Part shown: piece after piece, positions 22,801 to 29,252 of the stretch | Position numbering within the stretch: position 1 is the first letter of the stretch | Layout of the letters: every line of letters starts with the position of its first letter | Source: a virus | Virus record (IMG/VR): IMGVR_UViG_3300035698_007108 | Span: 1-39,721 of that record | Length of the DNA stretch: 39,721 nt | Strand: one strand, 5' to 3' | Notes under the pieces: model-generated | Seen by the model: only the letters and a program-made list of their open reading frames with translations | What the model was told of the DNA's origin: nothing | Database searches by the model: none | Made by a program: the position numbers and the translations under genes

Positions 22801-24084
22801 GGATTTGTTAATTGGATGTTCAATAGTTATATTCCAAAAGTAAAATATGCAAAGTATTTAGATTTTGTTGCTAAGAAAGAAAAGAATTTAGGTAAAATGG
22901 CTACTGATAAAGAAAAGATAGATATTATTAAAGAGGGACAAAACTTCTATGGAATGATGAATGAAAGATTGTTTGGAAGAAGTGGAACAACAACTACTAC
23001 TTTAAGATTTATATTTATGGCTCCAGGATTTGCTGAAGGTAATTATAGGACAATTATAAAAGCATTCTCACAATGGGGAGCTAAGGGAACCTATGGAGCA
23101 GGTAGATCAAGATTTAATATAGTTAATTCACTTATTCTTACAGGAATATTGGCTACTGTTGGAACTTTAATATTTACAAAGAAACCACCTGAAAAACCTA
23201 AAGGATTAGAAGATATTAGAGATCTGTTCAAAATAGATACAGGATATACTGATGATAAAGGAAGAAAAGTTATGATTGATTTAATGACTTATGATAAGGA
23301 TTATTGGAATGTAACATTTAATGTTTTAAAAGGAAGACCTGATAAAGCAATTACTGAAAGTATTACAAGATTAGGTGGAATGAAAGCACCAACTTTTGAA
23401 ATGTTAACTGATTTTGCTTTAATGCTTCAAGGAAAAGCTATATATGATTGGAAAGGTGATGAAATAATGGAACTTACTGATCCATTTTTAATAAAACTAC
23501 AGAAACTTACTACACATGAAATTAAAAGATTAGAACCAATATCAATGAGTGTTTATAAGCAGTTAAGAAACAAAGATGTAGATAGAACATTAGCATTTGT
23601 AGAATCAGCATTAGGAGTAAGACCAGCTAAAACAGAAGAAGATAAAAGAATACAGAAAATAACTAGCAGGATTTATTCATTGAAAGGACAACAGGAAGAA
23701 TTGTATCAATATTTAGGAACAATCAATAAACCTAAACAAGCAGTTGAAAGATATAACAAGATGGTTAATGATGTTTTAAATAGCAAAATGGTTCCAAAAG
23801 AAATGAAAGAGGAATGGGAACCTAAACTATTAGTTGATACAAAAAGATTATTGAGTAATAAAGTTTATTCATTGACTGATCCAATGACAACTCTTACCGA
23901 TGAAGAAAAAGAAAAAGAAATTGAAAGAAATAAAAAATACCTTCAGAATTTTGAGGTATCAATAGAAGAAGCAAAAGAAAGACTTAAATATTATTGGGAA
24001 GAACATCCAGTTAAAAATAAATGGAGTTCTACACACCGAAAAAATGTTAGTGCGAGAAAAAGAAGATTAGAGGAAAGATTCTAA
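19900..24084 (+). CDS. Giant internal virion / DNA-ejection protein with ParB-like segment
   Basis: With 1394 residues this is the largest gene, typical of the core or ejection proteins of short-tailed phages. The first 350 residues are Pro/Lys-rich with weak hydrophobic patches. Residues about 400-480 contain ISVLEGEHRFFAAKKAG, which matches the ParB/sulfiredoxin G-x-H-R-x2-A-A-x3-G signature. A Lys/Pro/Val linker follows, then a long helical region. A strong hydrophobic segment LILTGILATVGTLIF (residues about 1077-1091) could enter the host membrane. The last 100 residues are a charged coiled coil. No lytic domain was recognised. Confidence 0.7.
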   Translation: MFEGLFGKPTTKEIPQDGGMFRGLFRKQLSPLPKVGGLLPTQVARQVVGGGLSTIPRTPTIPQKPSYLKRGISKISSFLDPPEGSKRSQSFLGQLPSAFVEGLPIFGEAIKQIHQEPEIAASITGKDLLKATPTAIKEVGKGIPKLIASGLLNIAGLFKGPFAGGDQGIKIKVPGLGEITNAQFNAAYRVSQGEDPVVVALQEGSGAILDTLFFVYLASKPFAPRNVKVLEVINYIKKPGIPIKAGPKSFRLYQQPTTLRPLPPQFINQMQAEGINLGKQFNSNFPTYFRISIEKGGILKGELFQIKLSYYNTFKNKLFGNVNNIPSNQIIPLLTKKTSIKKIETATKSPEITPVVPITKPIETAKPMFKGIFKKPAISKVTPKVALEPQKVVPKAITPEKGIISKELEPLPIHLQKKTVEAMTKAYKERDPVIMERTIAMIKKGNKISVLEGEHRFFAAKKAGVEPPMVLLTENQTDDLNAPQIDTLAKKIYTGKNIKELTDFYNQATKAVKPEVKEVKKPALPKKVVKEVKPAIPKAKLPEAKKIPKEKGVKLYAIGAIPDPGLDKFLAEELRPILNKATEAGKYLWKMERHIPEFMMRIIEPAKLVPGKAYATVIRGIHKPEAKLVEFDQKRLDTMDTNLSELEKWFNKFSDKELENLMLTRGKPTSAEALTIQKNVIKETPKELQVPAIKRAIQEIADFNYNFLQETVGDGYWKDIHKAADYFYGVYKNPKTINKFLDYWKSTEKFTEEKVFPTLADAKAYGLELQHKNPVANLRAEFRAIAKLEGMNWMKEELLRTGKGIYIEKTADAPIQWERVNDQVFDKIRVEPNLARLINNLISTNKITRIPVLNTIRKINNFLRTIKFIGSAFHLGVIGKQSIADSGYLGFAYKKTATRGATLGFRDNDPIFRTPEYKEYIELGGGHKYSVEFEAKKVLVNFVDKVNRGNYLGAFTSVGIFPAKIPAGFVNWMFNSYIPKVKYAKYLDFVAKKEKNLGKMATDKEKIDIIKEGQNFYGMMNERLFGRSGTTTTTLRFIFMAPGFAEGNYRTIIKAFSQWGAKGTYGAGRSRFNIVNSLILTGILATVGTLIFTKKPPEKPKGLEDIRDLFKIDTGYTDDKGRKVMIDLMTYDKDYWNVTFNVLKGRPDKAITESITRLGGMKAPTFEMLTDFALMLQGKAIYDWKGDEIMELTDPFLIKLQKLTTHEIKRLEPISMSVYKQLRNKDVDRTLAFVESALGVRPAKTEEDKRIQKITSRIYSLKGQQEELYQYLGTINKPKQAVERYNKMVNDVLNSKMVPKEMKEEWEPKLLVDTKRLLSNKVYSLTDPMTTLTDEEKEKEIERNKKYLQNFEVSIEEAKERLKYYWEEHPVKNKWSSTHRKNVSARKRRLEERF

Positions 24085-24200
24085 TAAGGATTATTGTAAT
24101 AAGACCAAGGAATTAGAGAAAAAAGATAAGTTGCAATTATGAGAAATAAGATAGATCCTAAAATAGTAATGATTTTTTCTTCTTTAGTTAAAAGTTTCAT
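24081..24200 (-). CDS. Minus-strand 39-residue membrane protein (likely leaderless)
   Basis: Read right to left from ATG at 24200, the frame gives MKLLTKEEK, then a hydrophobic helix IITILGSILFLIIATYLF, then SLIPWSYYNNPY and TAG. The stop overlaps the stop of the giant gene on the other strand. A consensus promoter lies directly behind it (24207-24235), and the predicted transcription start falls at or next to the ATG, so the message would have no leader. It is the only convincing minus-strand protein gene. A single-pass membrane protein on its own promoter inside the virion genes fits a moron-type gene, for example superinfection exclusion. That role is inference. Confidence 0.7.
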   Translation of the reverse strand: MKLLTKEEKIITILGSILFLIIATYLFSLIPWSYYNNPY

Positions 24201-24206
24201 ATTTCA

Positions 24207-24235
24207 ATAATACAATAAGCTAAATTATTTGTCAA
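24207..24235 (-). promoter_or_regulatory. Minus-strand sigma70-type promoter
   Basis: On the minus strand TTGACA (24235-24230) and TATTAT (24212-24207) are separated by exactly 17 bases. Transcription should begin near 24200, which is the ATG of the 39-residue membrane protein. Confidence 0.8.
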
Positions 24236-24242
24236 GAGTAAA

Positions 24243-24249
24243 ACGGGAA
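24243..24249 (+). promoter_or_regulatory. ACGGGAA start-proximal box (gene 24256)
   Basis: ACGGGAA lies 6 bases before ATG 24256 and decides this start over the in-frame upstream TTG at 24229. Confidence 0.5.
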
Positions 24250-24255
24250 AAAACA

Positions 24256-24483
24256 ATGCCAGACGATAAAATACAAGAGTTAATACTTGAGAATAGTGAC
24301 AAGAACGCTAAAGACCAGACAACTGTTCTTGAGAATTTATTAGAAAATACTAATGATAAAGCAAAAGAACAAATAAAAATATCTGAAATGAATTTAGAAT
24401 TACAAGGAAAAACTAATGAGAAACTTGAAGATATTAAAAAGAAGTTAGATGAACCTTTAGAGATTCAACTTGAAATTTTATGA
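24256..24483 (+). CDS. Coiled-coil protein, 75 aa
   Basis: The start at 24256 is set by the ACGGGAA box. The product is a highly charged helix with Asn/Lys/Glu heptads (ENLLENTNDKAKEQIKISEM), predicted to form a coiled coil. It ends in an ATGA overlap with the collagen-like fibre gene, so the two are likely translated together. It may trimerise the fibre or attach it. Confidence 0.65.
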   Translation: MPDDKIQELILENSDKNAKDQTTVLENLLENTNDKAKEQIKISEMNLELQGKTNEKLEDIKKKLDEPLEIQLEIL

Positions 24484-25760
24484 AAGTAAAAGTCAAAATA
24501 AAAAAAGATGAGTTACGAAAGAAACTTGATATTAAAGATGGAATTACTCCTATAAAAGGAAAAGACTATTTTGATGGAAAAGATGGGAAAGATGCTGATG
24601 AAAAAAAGATAGTTCAAAAAGTATTAGTTAAAGTGCCAAAACCTAAAGACGGGAAAGATGGAAAGGACGGCAAGAATGGAATAGCTATAGACGGAAAAGA
24701 TGGTATAGATGGTATAGACGGAATAGGTATAGATGGTAAAGACGGAAGTCCAGACACTCCACCAGAAATAAGAAATAAGTTAAGTTCTTTAAAAGAAGGA
24801 AAAAGGTTATCTTATGATGTTTTAGACAATACTCCAGAAATACCAAACTTAACAAATATAGAAGCTATTTTTAAAGATAGATATAGTTCAGGATTAAATG
24901 AAGGTCAGGTAAGAACTTTAGTTGGACCATTGATAAGTTCTGCAGTAGCTGTAGAAAACCTCTGGGATAGAGTAGGAACGACATTAGTTACCCATAATGC
25001 AGGAGATAATGTTGATATAGGAGACGATACACCAAATGATGTATCATTGAGAGTATTCGCAAACGATGACGGAGCAGGAACTACTGGTATCTTTGTTCCT
25101 GATGTTACTTTAACCAGAGGAACTTGGATAAGTCCTAGTGGACAAGATGGAGTTACTTTTGATGCAGCAGGAGCAATAGGTGCAATGAATAAAAGATTAT
25201 GGTTTCAATACTATTCATCTGGTAATTTAGACTTATGTCATGGAGGAGGTGATGTGATAGCTAACTACAAACTTGGAGTAGGTGTTACTCCTACTCATAC
25301 CTTAGATGTTAGAGCTGCTTCTTCTATAGTAAATATACAATCAATTACTGGAACTAATGCTGCTTGGTTGAGATGGAGAAATACAGGTGGAAATGTAATA
25401 GCAGGACAAGAATCTTCTGCTGGAGGAGCAATATTTGCTGATACACTTCCTTATGCTGGAATATTCGGTCATGGAGGAGCTTATCCTCTTCAATTCGGAA
25501 CAGGTGGAGTGATTAGATTAACCATATCTGATACTGGTGATGTATATATGGGAACAGCATTATTGAACGCAGGAGTATTTTCTATGATACAAGGAGTAGT
25601 TGCTGGAGATCCAACATTTACCATTACCCAAGCAGGAGACGATGTAACAATAAATCAAACGGTCGGGGATATGACCATAGCAGCCGCAGGAGGTGATATC
25701 TTTTTTGGAGACGATGATCTTACAGTAAAAGCAGATCAAAGAGTTTATTTAGATGGTTAG
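24480..25760 (+). CDS. Collagen-like tail fibre protein
   Basis: The first 95 residues hold Gly-x-y repeats (KDGKDGKDGKNG and DGIDGIDGIGIDGKDG), a collagen-like triple helix common in phage fibres. A linker follows, then a beta-rich region containing repeats such as GDDVTINQTVGDMTIAAAGG that look like a beta-helix or intramolecular-trimer tip. It is a host-contact fibre. It overlaps the coiled-coil gene upstream by ATGA. Confidence 0.82.
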   Translation: MKVKVKIKKDELRKKLDIKDGITPIKGKDYFDGKDGKDADEKKIVQKVLVKVPKPKDGKDGKDGKNGIAIDGKDGIDGIDGIGIDGKDGSPDTPPEIRNKLSSLKEGKRLSYDVLDNTPEIPNLTNIEAIFKDRYSSGLNEGQVRTLVGPLISSAVAVENLWDRVGTTLVTHNAGDNVDIGDDTPNDVSLRVFANDDGAGTTGIFVPDVTLTRGTWISPSGQDGVTFDAAGAIGAMNKRLWFQYYSSGNLDLCHGGGDVIANYKLGVGVTPTHTLDVRAASSIVNIQSITGTNAAWLRWRNTGGNVIAGQESSAGGAIFADTLPYAGIFGHGGAYPLQFGTGGVIRLTISDTGDVYMGTALLNAGVFSMIQGVVAGDPTFTITQAGDDVTINQTVGDMTIAAAGGDIFFGDDDLTVKADQRVYLDG

Positions 25761-25782
25761 TTCTTTAGAAAGGAGAAAAACT

Positions 25783-26262
25783 ATGAAAAAAGTATTATTC
25801 GGTGGTAGCTTTGATATGTTTCATTCGGGACACGTTGAAGTTATTAACAAAGCAAAAACATTTGGAGATTATTTGGTAGTAATGATTACTTCAGATACAA
25901 GAATTAAGTATAAAAAGCACCCAGCTTTGCCTGTTTATTCAGAACAAGAAAGATTGACTGTTATTAGTAATCTGAAAGCAGTAAATGAAGCAATCGTGAT
26001 TATTGATGATCCTGATAAAAACATAGCGATTAAAGGATTGAAACTGGTAAAACCAGATGTTTATGTAAGAACCAGTGAAGTTAATAAAGATACTTTAATG
26101 GAAGAAATGAAAGTTTGCCGAGATCTTAGTATTGAAATGGTAATTCTTGATAGACAACCTGGATCACAATTCAGATCTTCTTCAAGGATTATTGCGTATA
26201 TCTTGAAGCACTTCAAACAAAAAGAAATGAAAAAACTTATTACCGATGACGAAACAAAATAA
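25783..26262 (+). CDS. Cytidylyltransferase (TagD/HldE-C-like)
   Basis: The 159-residue enzyme has the nucleotidyltransferase HxGH motif in GGSFDMFHSGHVEVINKA (residues 7-24) and an RSSSRIIAYI segment in the position of the C-terminal substrate motif. Such enzymes join CTP (or ATP) to a phosphorylated alcohol or sugar, for example glycerol-3-phosphate. The start at 25783 is set by a good AGGAG (25771-25775), unlike most genes here. A terminator follows its stop. It is the first gene of a sugar-modification cassette and probably supplies an activated donor to the glycosyltransferases downstream. Confidence 0.82.
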   Translation: MKKVLFGGSFDMFHSGHVEVINKAKTFGDYLVVMITSDTRIKYKKHPALPVYSEQERLTVISNLKAVNEAIVIIDDPDKNIAIKGLKLVKPDVYVRTSEVNKDTLMEEMKVCRDLSIEMVILDRQPGSQFRSSSRIIAYILKHFKQKEMKKLITDDETK

Positions 26263-26263
26263 A

Positions 26264-26295
26264 GGAGAGGTATTTTCTCCACCTCTCCACTTTTT
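26264..26295 (+). terminator. Rho-independent terminator
   Basis: GGAGAGGT (26264-26271) pairs perfectly with ACCTCTCC (26281-26288), followed by ACTTTTT. It closes the cytidylyltransferase transcript just before the first glycosyltransferase. Confidence 0.8.
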
Positions 26296-26301
26296 AAAAC
26301 T

Positions 26302-27153
26302 ATGCTTTCAATAATAATACCAGCAAGAACAGAGAAGTTCTTAAACCAAACAATACAAGATGTTCTTGACAAAGCAACAGGTGAAATAGAGATATTTCCA
26401 GTATTAGATGGCTATGGAGATACTCCTTATGAGAAGATAATAGATCCGAGAGTTAAATATATCAGTTTACCTGTTCCTAATAATTATGAAAGGCACAAGC
26501 GTCAAGGAATAAATACAGCAGTATCAGTTTCTAATGGAAAGTATGTATGTTGGATGGATGCTCATTGTGTAGTAGCTAAAGGATTTGATGAAATATTAGC
26601 TAAAGATTGTGAAGATGATTGGGTAGTAGTTCCGAGAAGACACAGATTAGATGCTTCAAAATGGGATAAAAAAGATCCAGAAGGAAGACCAGCGATAGAT
26701 TACGAATACTTTATGTGGCAGTATATTACAAAAAGAAATAGACTAGCAGGATATAAATGGGAGGATAAAGCAAGAGAGAGGAAAGACATAATGATAGATG
26801 ATATATTCACAGCTCAAGGTTCTTTCTTCTTTATGACTAGAAAGCACTTTGATAGAATGAAACTAATGAAACTTGAAGGATATACTGGATGGGGTCAAGA
26901 AGGAGAAGAAGTATGTTTGACTACTTTGTTAAATGGTGGAAAAGCAGTAGTCAATAAGAATACTTGGTATGCTCACATGCATAAAGGACAGATGCACGGA
27001 AGAATGTATAGATGGACAAATGTTGAACCTAGTTATGCTTATTCTTACAATTATTGGGTTTACGAGAATAAAGAGTTTTTTACAAATTTAATAGACAGAT
27101 TCGGGCTATTTCCAAATTGGCCTGAAAACTGGCAAGATATAATTTATGAATAA
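26302..27153 (+). CDS. Family 2-like glycosyltransferase
   Basis: The GT-A enzyme begins LSIIIPARTEKFLNQTIQDV with the standard nucleotide-sugar strand and helix. It has CWMDAHCVV in the DxD (metal-binding) position and AQGSFFFMTRKHFDRM further on. It is a paralogue of the protein at 28318, which shares SIIIP, QGSFF-MTR and NTWYAHM/KTWYAHM. It would transfer a sugar to a virion or host component. It overlaps the next gene by 8 bases. Confidence 0.82.
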   Translation: MLSIIIPARTEKFLNQTIQDVLDKATGEIEIFPVLDGYGDTPYEKIIDPRVKYISLPVPNNYERHKRQGINTAVSVSNGKYVCWMDAHCVVAKGFDEILAKDCEDDWVVVPRRHRLDASKWDKKDPEGRPAIDYEYFMWQYITKRNRLAGYKWEDKARERKDIMIDDIFTAQGSFFFMTRKHFDRMKLMKLEGYTGWGQEGEEVCLTTLLNGGKAVVNKNTWYAHMHKGQMHGRMYRWTNVEPSYAYSYNYWVYENKEFFTNLIDRFGLFPNWPENWQDIIYE

Positions 27154-27736
27154 AACACTTGAATATATACAAAAGAAGTTTGAATTAGATTTAAATCAGC
27201 CATTACCAATAAAATTACCAATGGTTGATAAATATAGAGAATTTCCTAAATTGCTTAAAGAATTAGGATGTAAGATTGGAGTTGAAGTAGGAGTAAATAA
27301 AGGTAAGTATTCTAAATGGTTGTGTCATGTAATAAAAGGGTTAAAACTATTTTTGGTTGATAATTACCCAATTTATGAAGACTTTGGATATTATGCAGAT
27401 CCAGTACGCCAAAAAGCTTGTTATGAAGAAGCAAAAGTAAGATTAAAAAAATATAATTGTGAATGGATTAATAAATCAAGTATGGAAGCGATTAAAGATT
27501 TTGTAGATAATTCTTTGGATTTTGTCTATATAGATGCCAACCATCATTACGAATATGTAGTAGAAGATATAGCTAAATGGCACGATAAGGTTAAGCCGGG
27601 AGGGATTGTATCAGGACACGATTATTCAGATCATATGTTTGAAGTAAAAGCAGCAGTAGATGGATGGATAAAATCAAGGAAAATAAAACCTTTATTTGTA
27701 ACACATCATAATAACTGGTTTTATGTTAAGAAATAA
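27146..27736 (+). CDS. Methyltransferase (Methyltransf_24-like)
   Basis: Motif I is IGVEVGVNKGKYSKWL, followed by FVYIDANHHYEYVVEDI and a strand-loop VKPGGIVSGHDY. These three are the hallmarks of the family 24 class I methyltransferases that act on sugars and small molecules. It lies among the glycosyltransferases, so O-methylation of a sugar is the best guess. It overlaps both neighbours. Confidence 0.78.
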   Translation: MNKTLEYIQKKFELDLNQPLPIKLPMVDKYREFPKLLKELGCKIGVEVGVNKGKYSKWLCHVIKGLKLFLVDNYPIYEDFGYYADPVRQKACYEEAKVRLKKYNCEWINKSSMEAIKDFVDNSLDFVYIDANHHYEYVVEDIAKWHDKVKPGGIVSGHDYSDHMFEVKAAVDGWIKSRKIKPLFVTHHNNWFYVKK

Positions 27737-28334
27737 GACGATAGTATTTTATACAGCTTCTAAGGAAAAGTTTGAAAATAAAGTTATAGAACAGATTTCA
27801 AAAGTAAAAGGTGATATTCCGGTAATCAGTATATCACAGAAACCCCTAAACTTTGGAAATAACATCTGTGTAGGGGATATAGAGCAGAACTACCAGAATG
27901 CCTTTAAACAAGCTCTAATAGGCTGTGAGAGGGCTACAACGCCATTTGTAGTGCTAACTGAGTCAGATTGCCTATACCCTGAAGGATATTTTGACTTTAA
28001 ACCGACAGATCTTGAAACAGTTTATACTTACGATAATGTCTGGATAATGTGGGATAGAGAGAATAGAACTCGTTTTTACAAGCACGGAACGACAGCTGGA
28101 AGTTTAATTATAGGAAGAGAGTTCTATATCAGTATGCTTAAAAAAGGAATGCCAGATTTCTTTGATCCAAAGCTCAAGTGGGAAAGTTTTACTGGAAAAC
28201 CACTTATAAATATAAAAACAAGAAATGGAATAAGTTTTGGGACTACTTTAACAAAAGGAGTTAAACCACAAAAGAGTTTTCCTTATTGGGGAACTCCTAT
28301 AGATATAAAAAAGAAATATGAAATACGATCTTAG
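27723..28334 (+). CDS. Glycosyltransferase-like protein, 203 aa
   Basis: It begins with a beta strand KTIVFYTASKEKFENKVI and has TTPFVVLTESDCLYPEGYFD, where ESDC occupies the DxD position of a GT-A fold. It is shorter than a full enzyme. The first half uses a slightly different codon mix from the second. It lies between a methyltransferase and a glycosyltransferase and overlaps both. Likely another sugar transferase, moderately sure. Confidence 0.65.
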   Translation: MLRNKTIVFYTASKEKFENKVIEQISKVKGDIPVISISQKPLNFGNNICVGDIEQNYQNAFKQALIGCERATTPFVVLTESDCLYPEGYFDFKPTDLETVYTYDNVWIMWDRENRTRFYKHGTTAGSLIIGREFYISMLKKGMPDFFDPKLKWESFTGKPLINIKTRNGISFGTTLTKGVKPQKSFPYWGTPIDIKKKYEIRS

Positions 28335-29247
28335 TATAATCATCCCAAGTAGAAATGAGATTTTCCTTTCTAAAACGATAGAAAATATTCTTGAAAATAT
28401 CAAAGGAAAAACAGAAGTAATTGCTGTAATGGACGAAACACGATTTGATCTTCCTAAAGATCCAAGAGTAACTGCAATTTACAATTCAACACCGATAGGA
28501 CAGAGAGCAGGTTGTAATCAGGGAGTAAAGTTATCACAAGCCAAATATGTAGCTAAAACTGATGCCCATTGTGGATTTGATGAAGGATTTGATGTGAAGT
28601 TAATGGCAGATATGAAAGATGATTGGACTATAGTGCCGATTATGAGAAACTTATGGGGATTTGATTGGATATGTCCGGAAGGACACACAAGGTATCAAGG
28701 TCCAAGTGGAGTATGTGAAAAATGTGGAAAACCGACAACAAGAGATATTAAGTGGATAGGAAAGACTAATCCTCAAAGTGATTGTTACTGCTTTAATTCA
28801 GAACCACAATTTCAGTATTTCAGAGAATACAGAAAACGTTCAGAATACAAAGAAGGATTGAAAATAGGACTGACAGAAACTATGAGTTTGCAAGGATCAT
28901 TTTTTATGATGACAAGAGATAAATATTTAGAATTAAATGTATGTAATGAAACATTCGGAAGTTGGGGATCACAAGGAATTGAAGTAGCTTGTAAGACTTG
29001 GTTATCTGGAGGGAAATGTATGGTATCTCACAAGACTTGGTATGCACACATGTTCAGAACTCAAGGTGGAGATTTCGGCTTTCCTTATCCTCAATCAGAC
29101 AGAAAAGTAAAAGAAAACAGAGCTTATGCTAAAGAATACTTTTTCAATAATACATTTAAAGGACAAATTCATCCATTGAGCTGGCTAATTAAGAAGTTTA
29201 TGCCAGTAAGCAATTGGACTGAAGAAAAATTAAAACAGTTAGAATAA
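28318..29247 (+). CDS. Family 2-like glycosyltransferase with zinc-finger insert
   Basis: This 309-residue paralogue of the enzyme at 26302 starts LSIIIPSRNEIFLSKTIENI and has AKTDAHCGF in the metal site and SLQGSFFMMTRDKYLEL. Between them, residues about 118-160 hold ICPEGHTRYQGPSGVCEKCG and later DCYC, a four-cysteine zinc-binding insert absent from its paralogue. The insert may set the acceptor. Its end is five bases from the Ser-Pro-rich virion gene. Confidence 0.82.
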   Translation: MKYDLSIIIPSRNEIFLSKTIENILENIKGKTEVIAVMDETRFDLPKDPRVTAIYNSTPIGQRAGCNQGVKLSQAKYVAKTDAHCGFDEGFDVKLMADMKDDWTIVPIMRNLWGFDWICPEGHTRYQGPSGVCEKCGKPTTRDIKWIGKTNPQSDCYCFNSEPQFQYFREYRKRSEYKEGLKIGLTETMSLQGSFFMMTRDKYLELNVCNETFGSWGSQGIEVACKTWLSGGKCMVSHKTWYAHMFRTQGGDFGFPYPQSDRKVKENRAYAKEYFFNNTFKGQIHPLSWLIKKFMPVSNWTEEKLKQLE

Positions 29248-29252
29248 GGTAT

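Noticed and set aside
24139-24210. A 23-codon plus-strand frame opposite the membrane-protein gene
   Set aside because: It has an A-rich leader, but the minus-strand frame is longer, has a clear membrane helix and a consensus promoter. Both cannot easily be genes.
27841-27875. Inverted repeat CCCCTA...TAGGGG inside the gene at 27723
   Set aside because: It lies in the middle of coding sequence, the loop is long and there is no T-run. It is probably chance.
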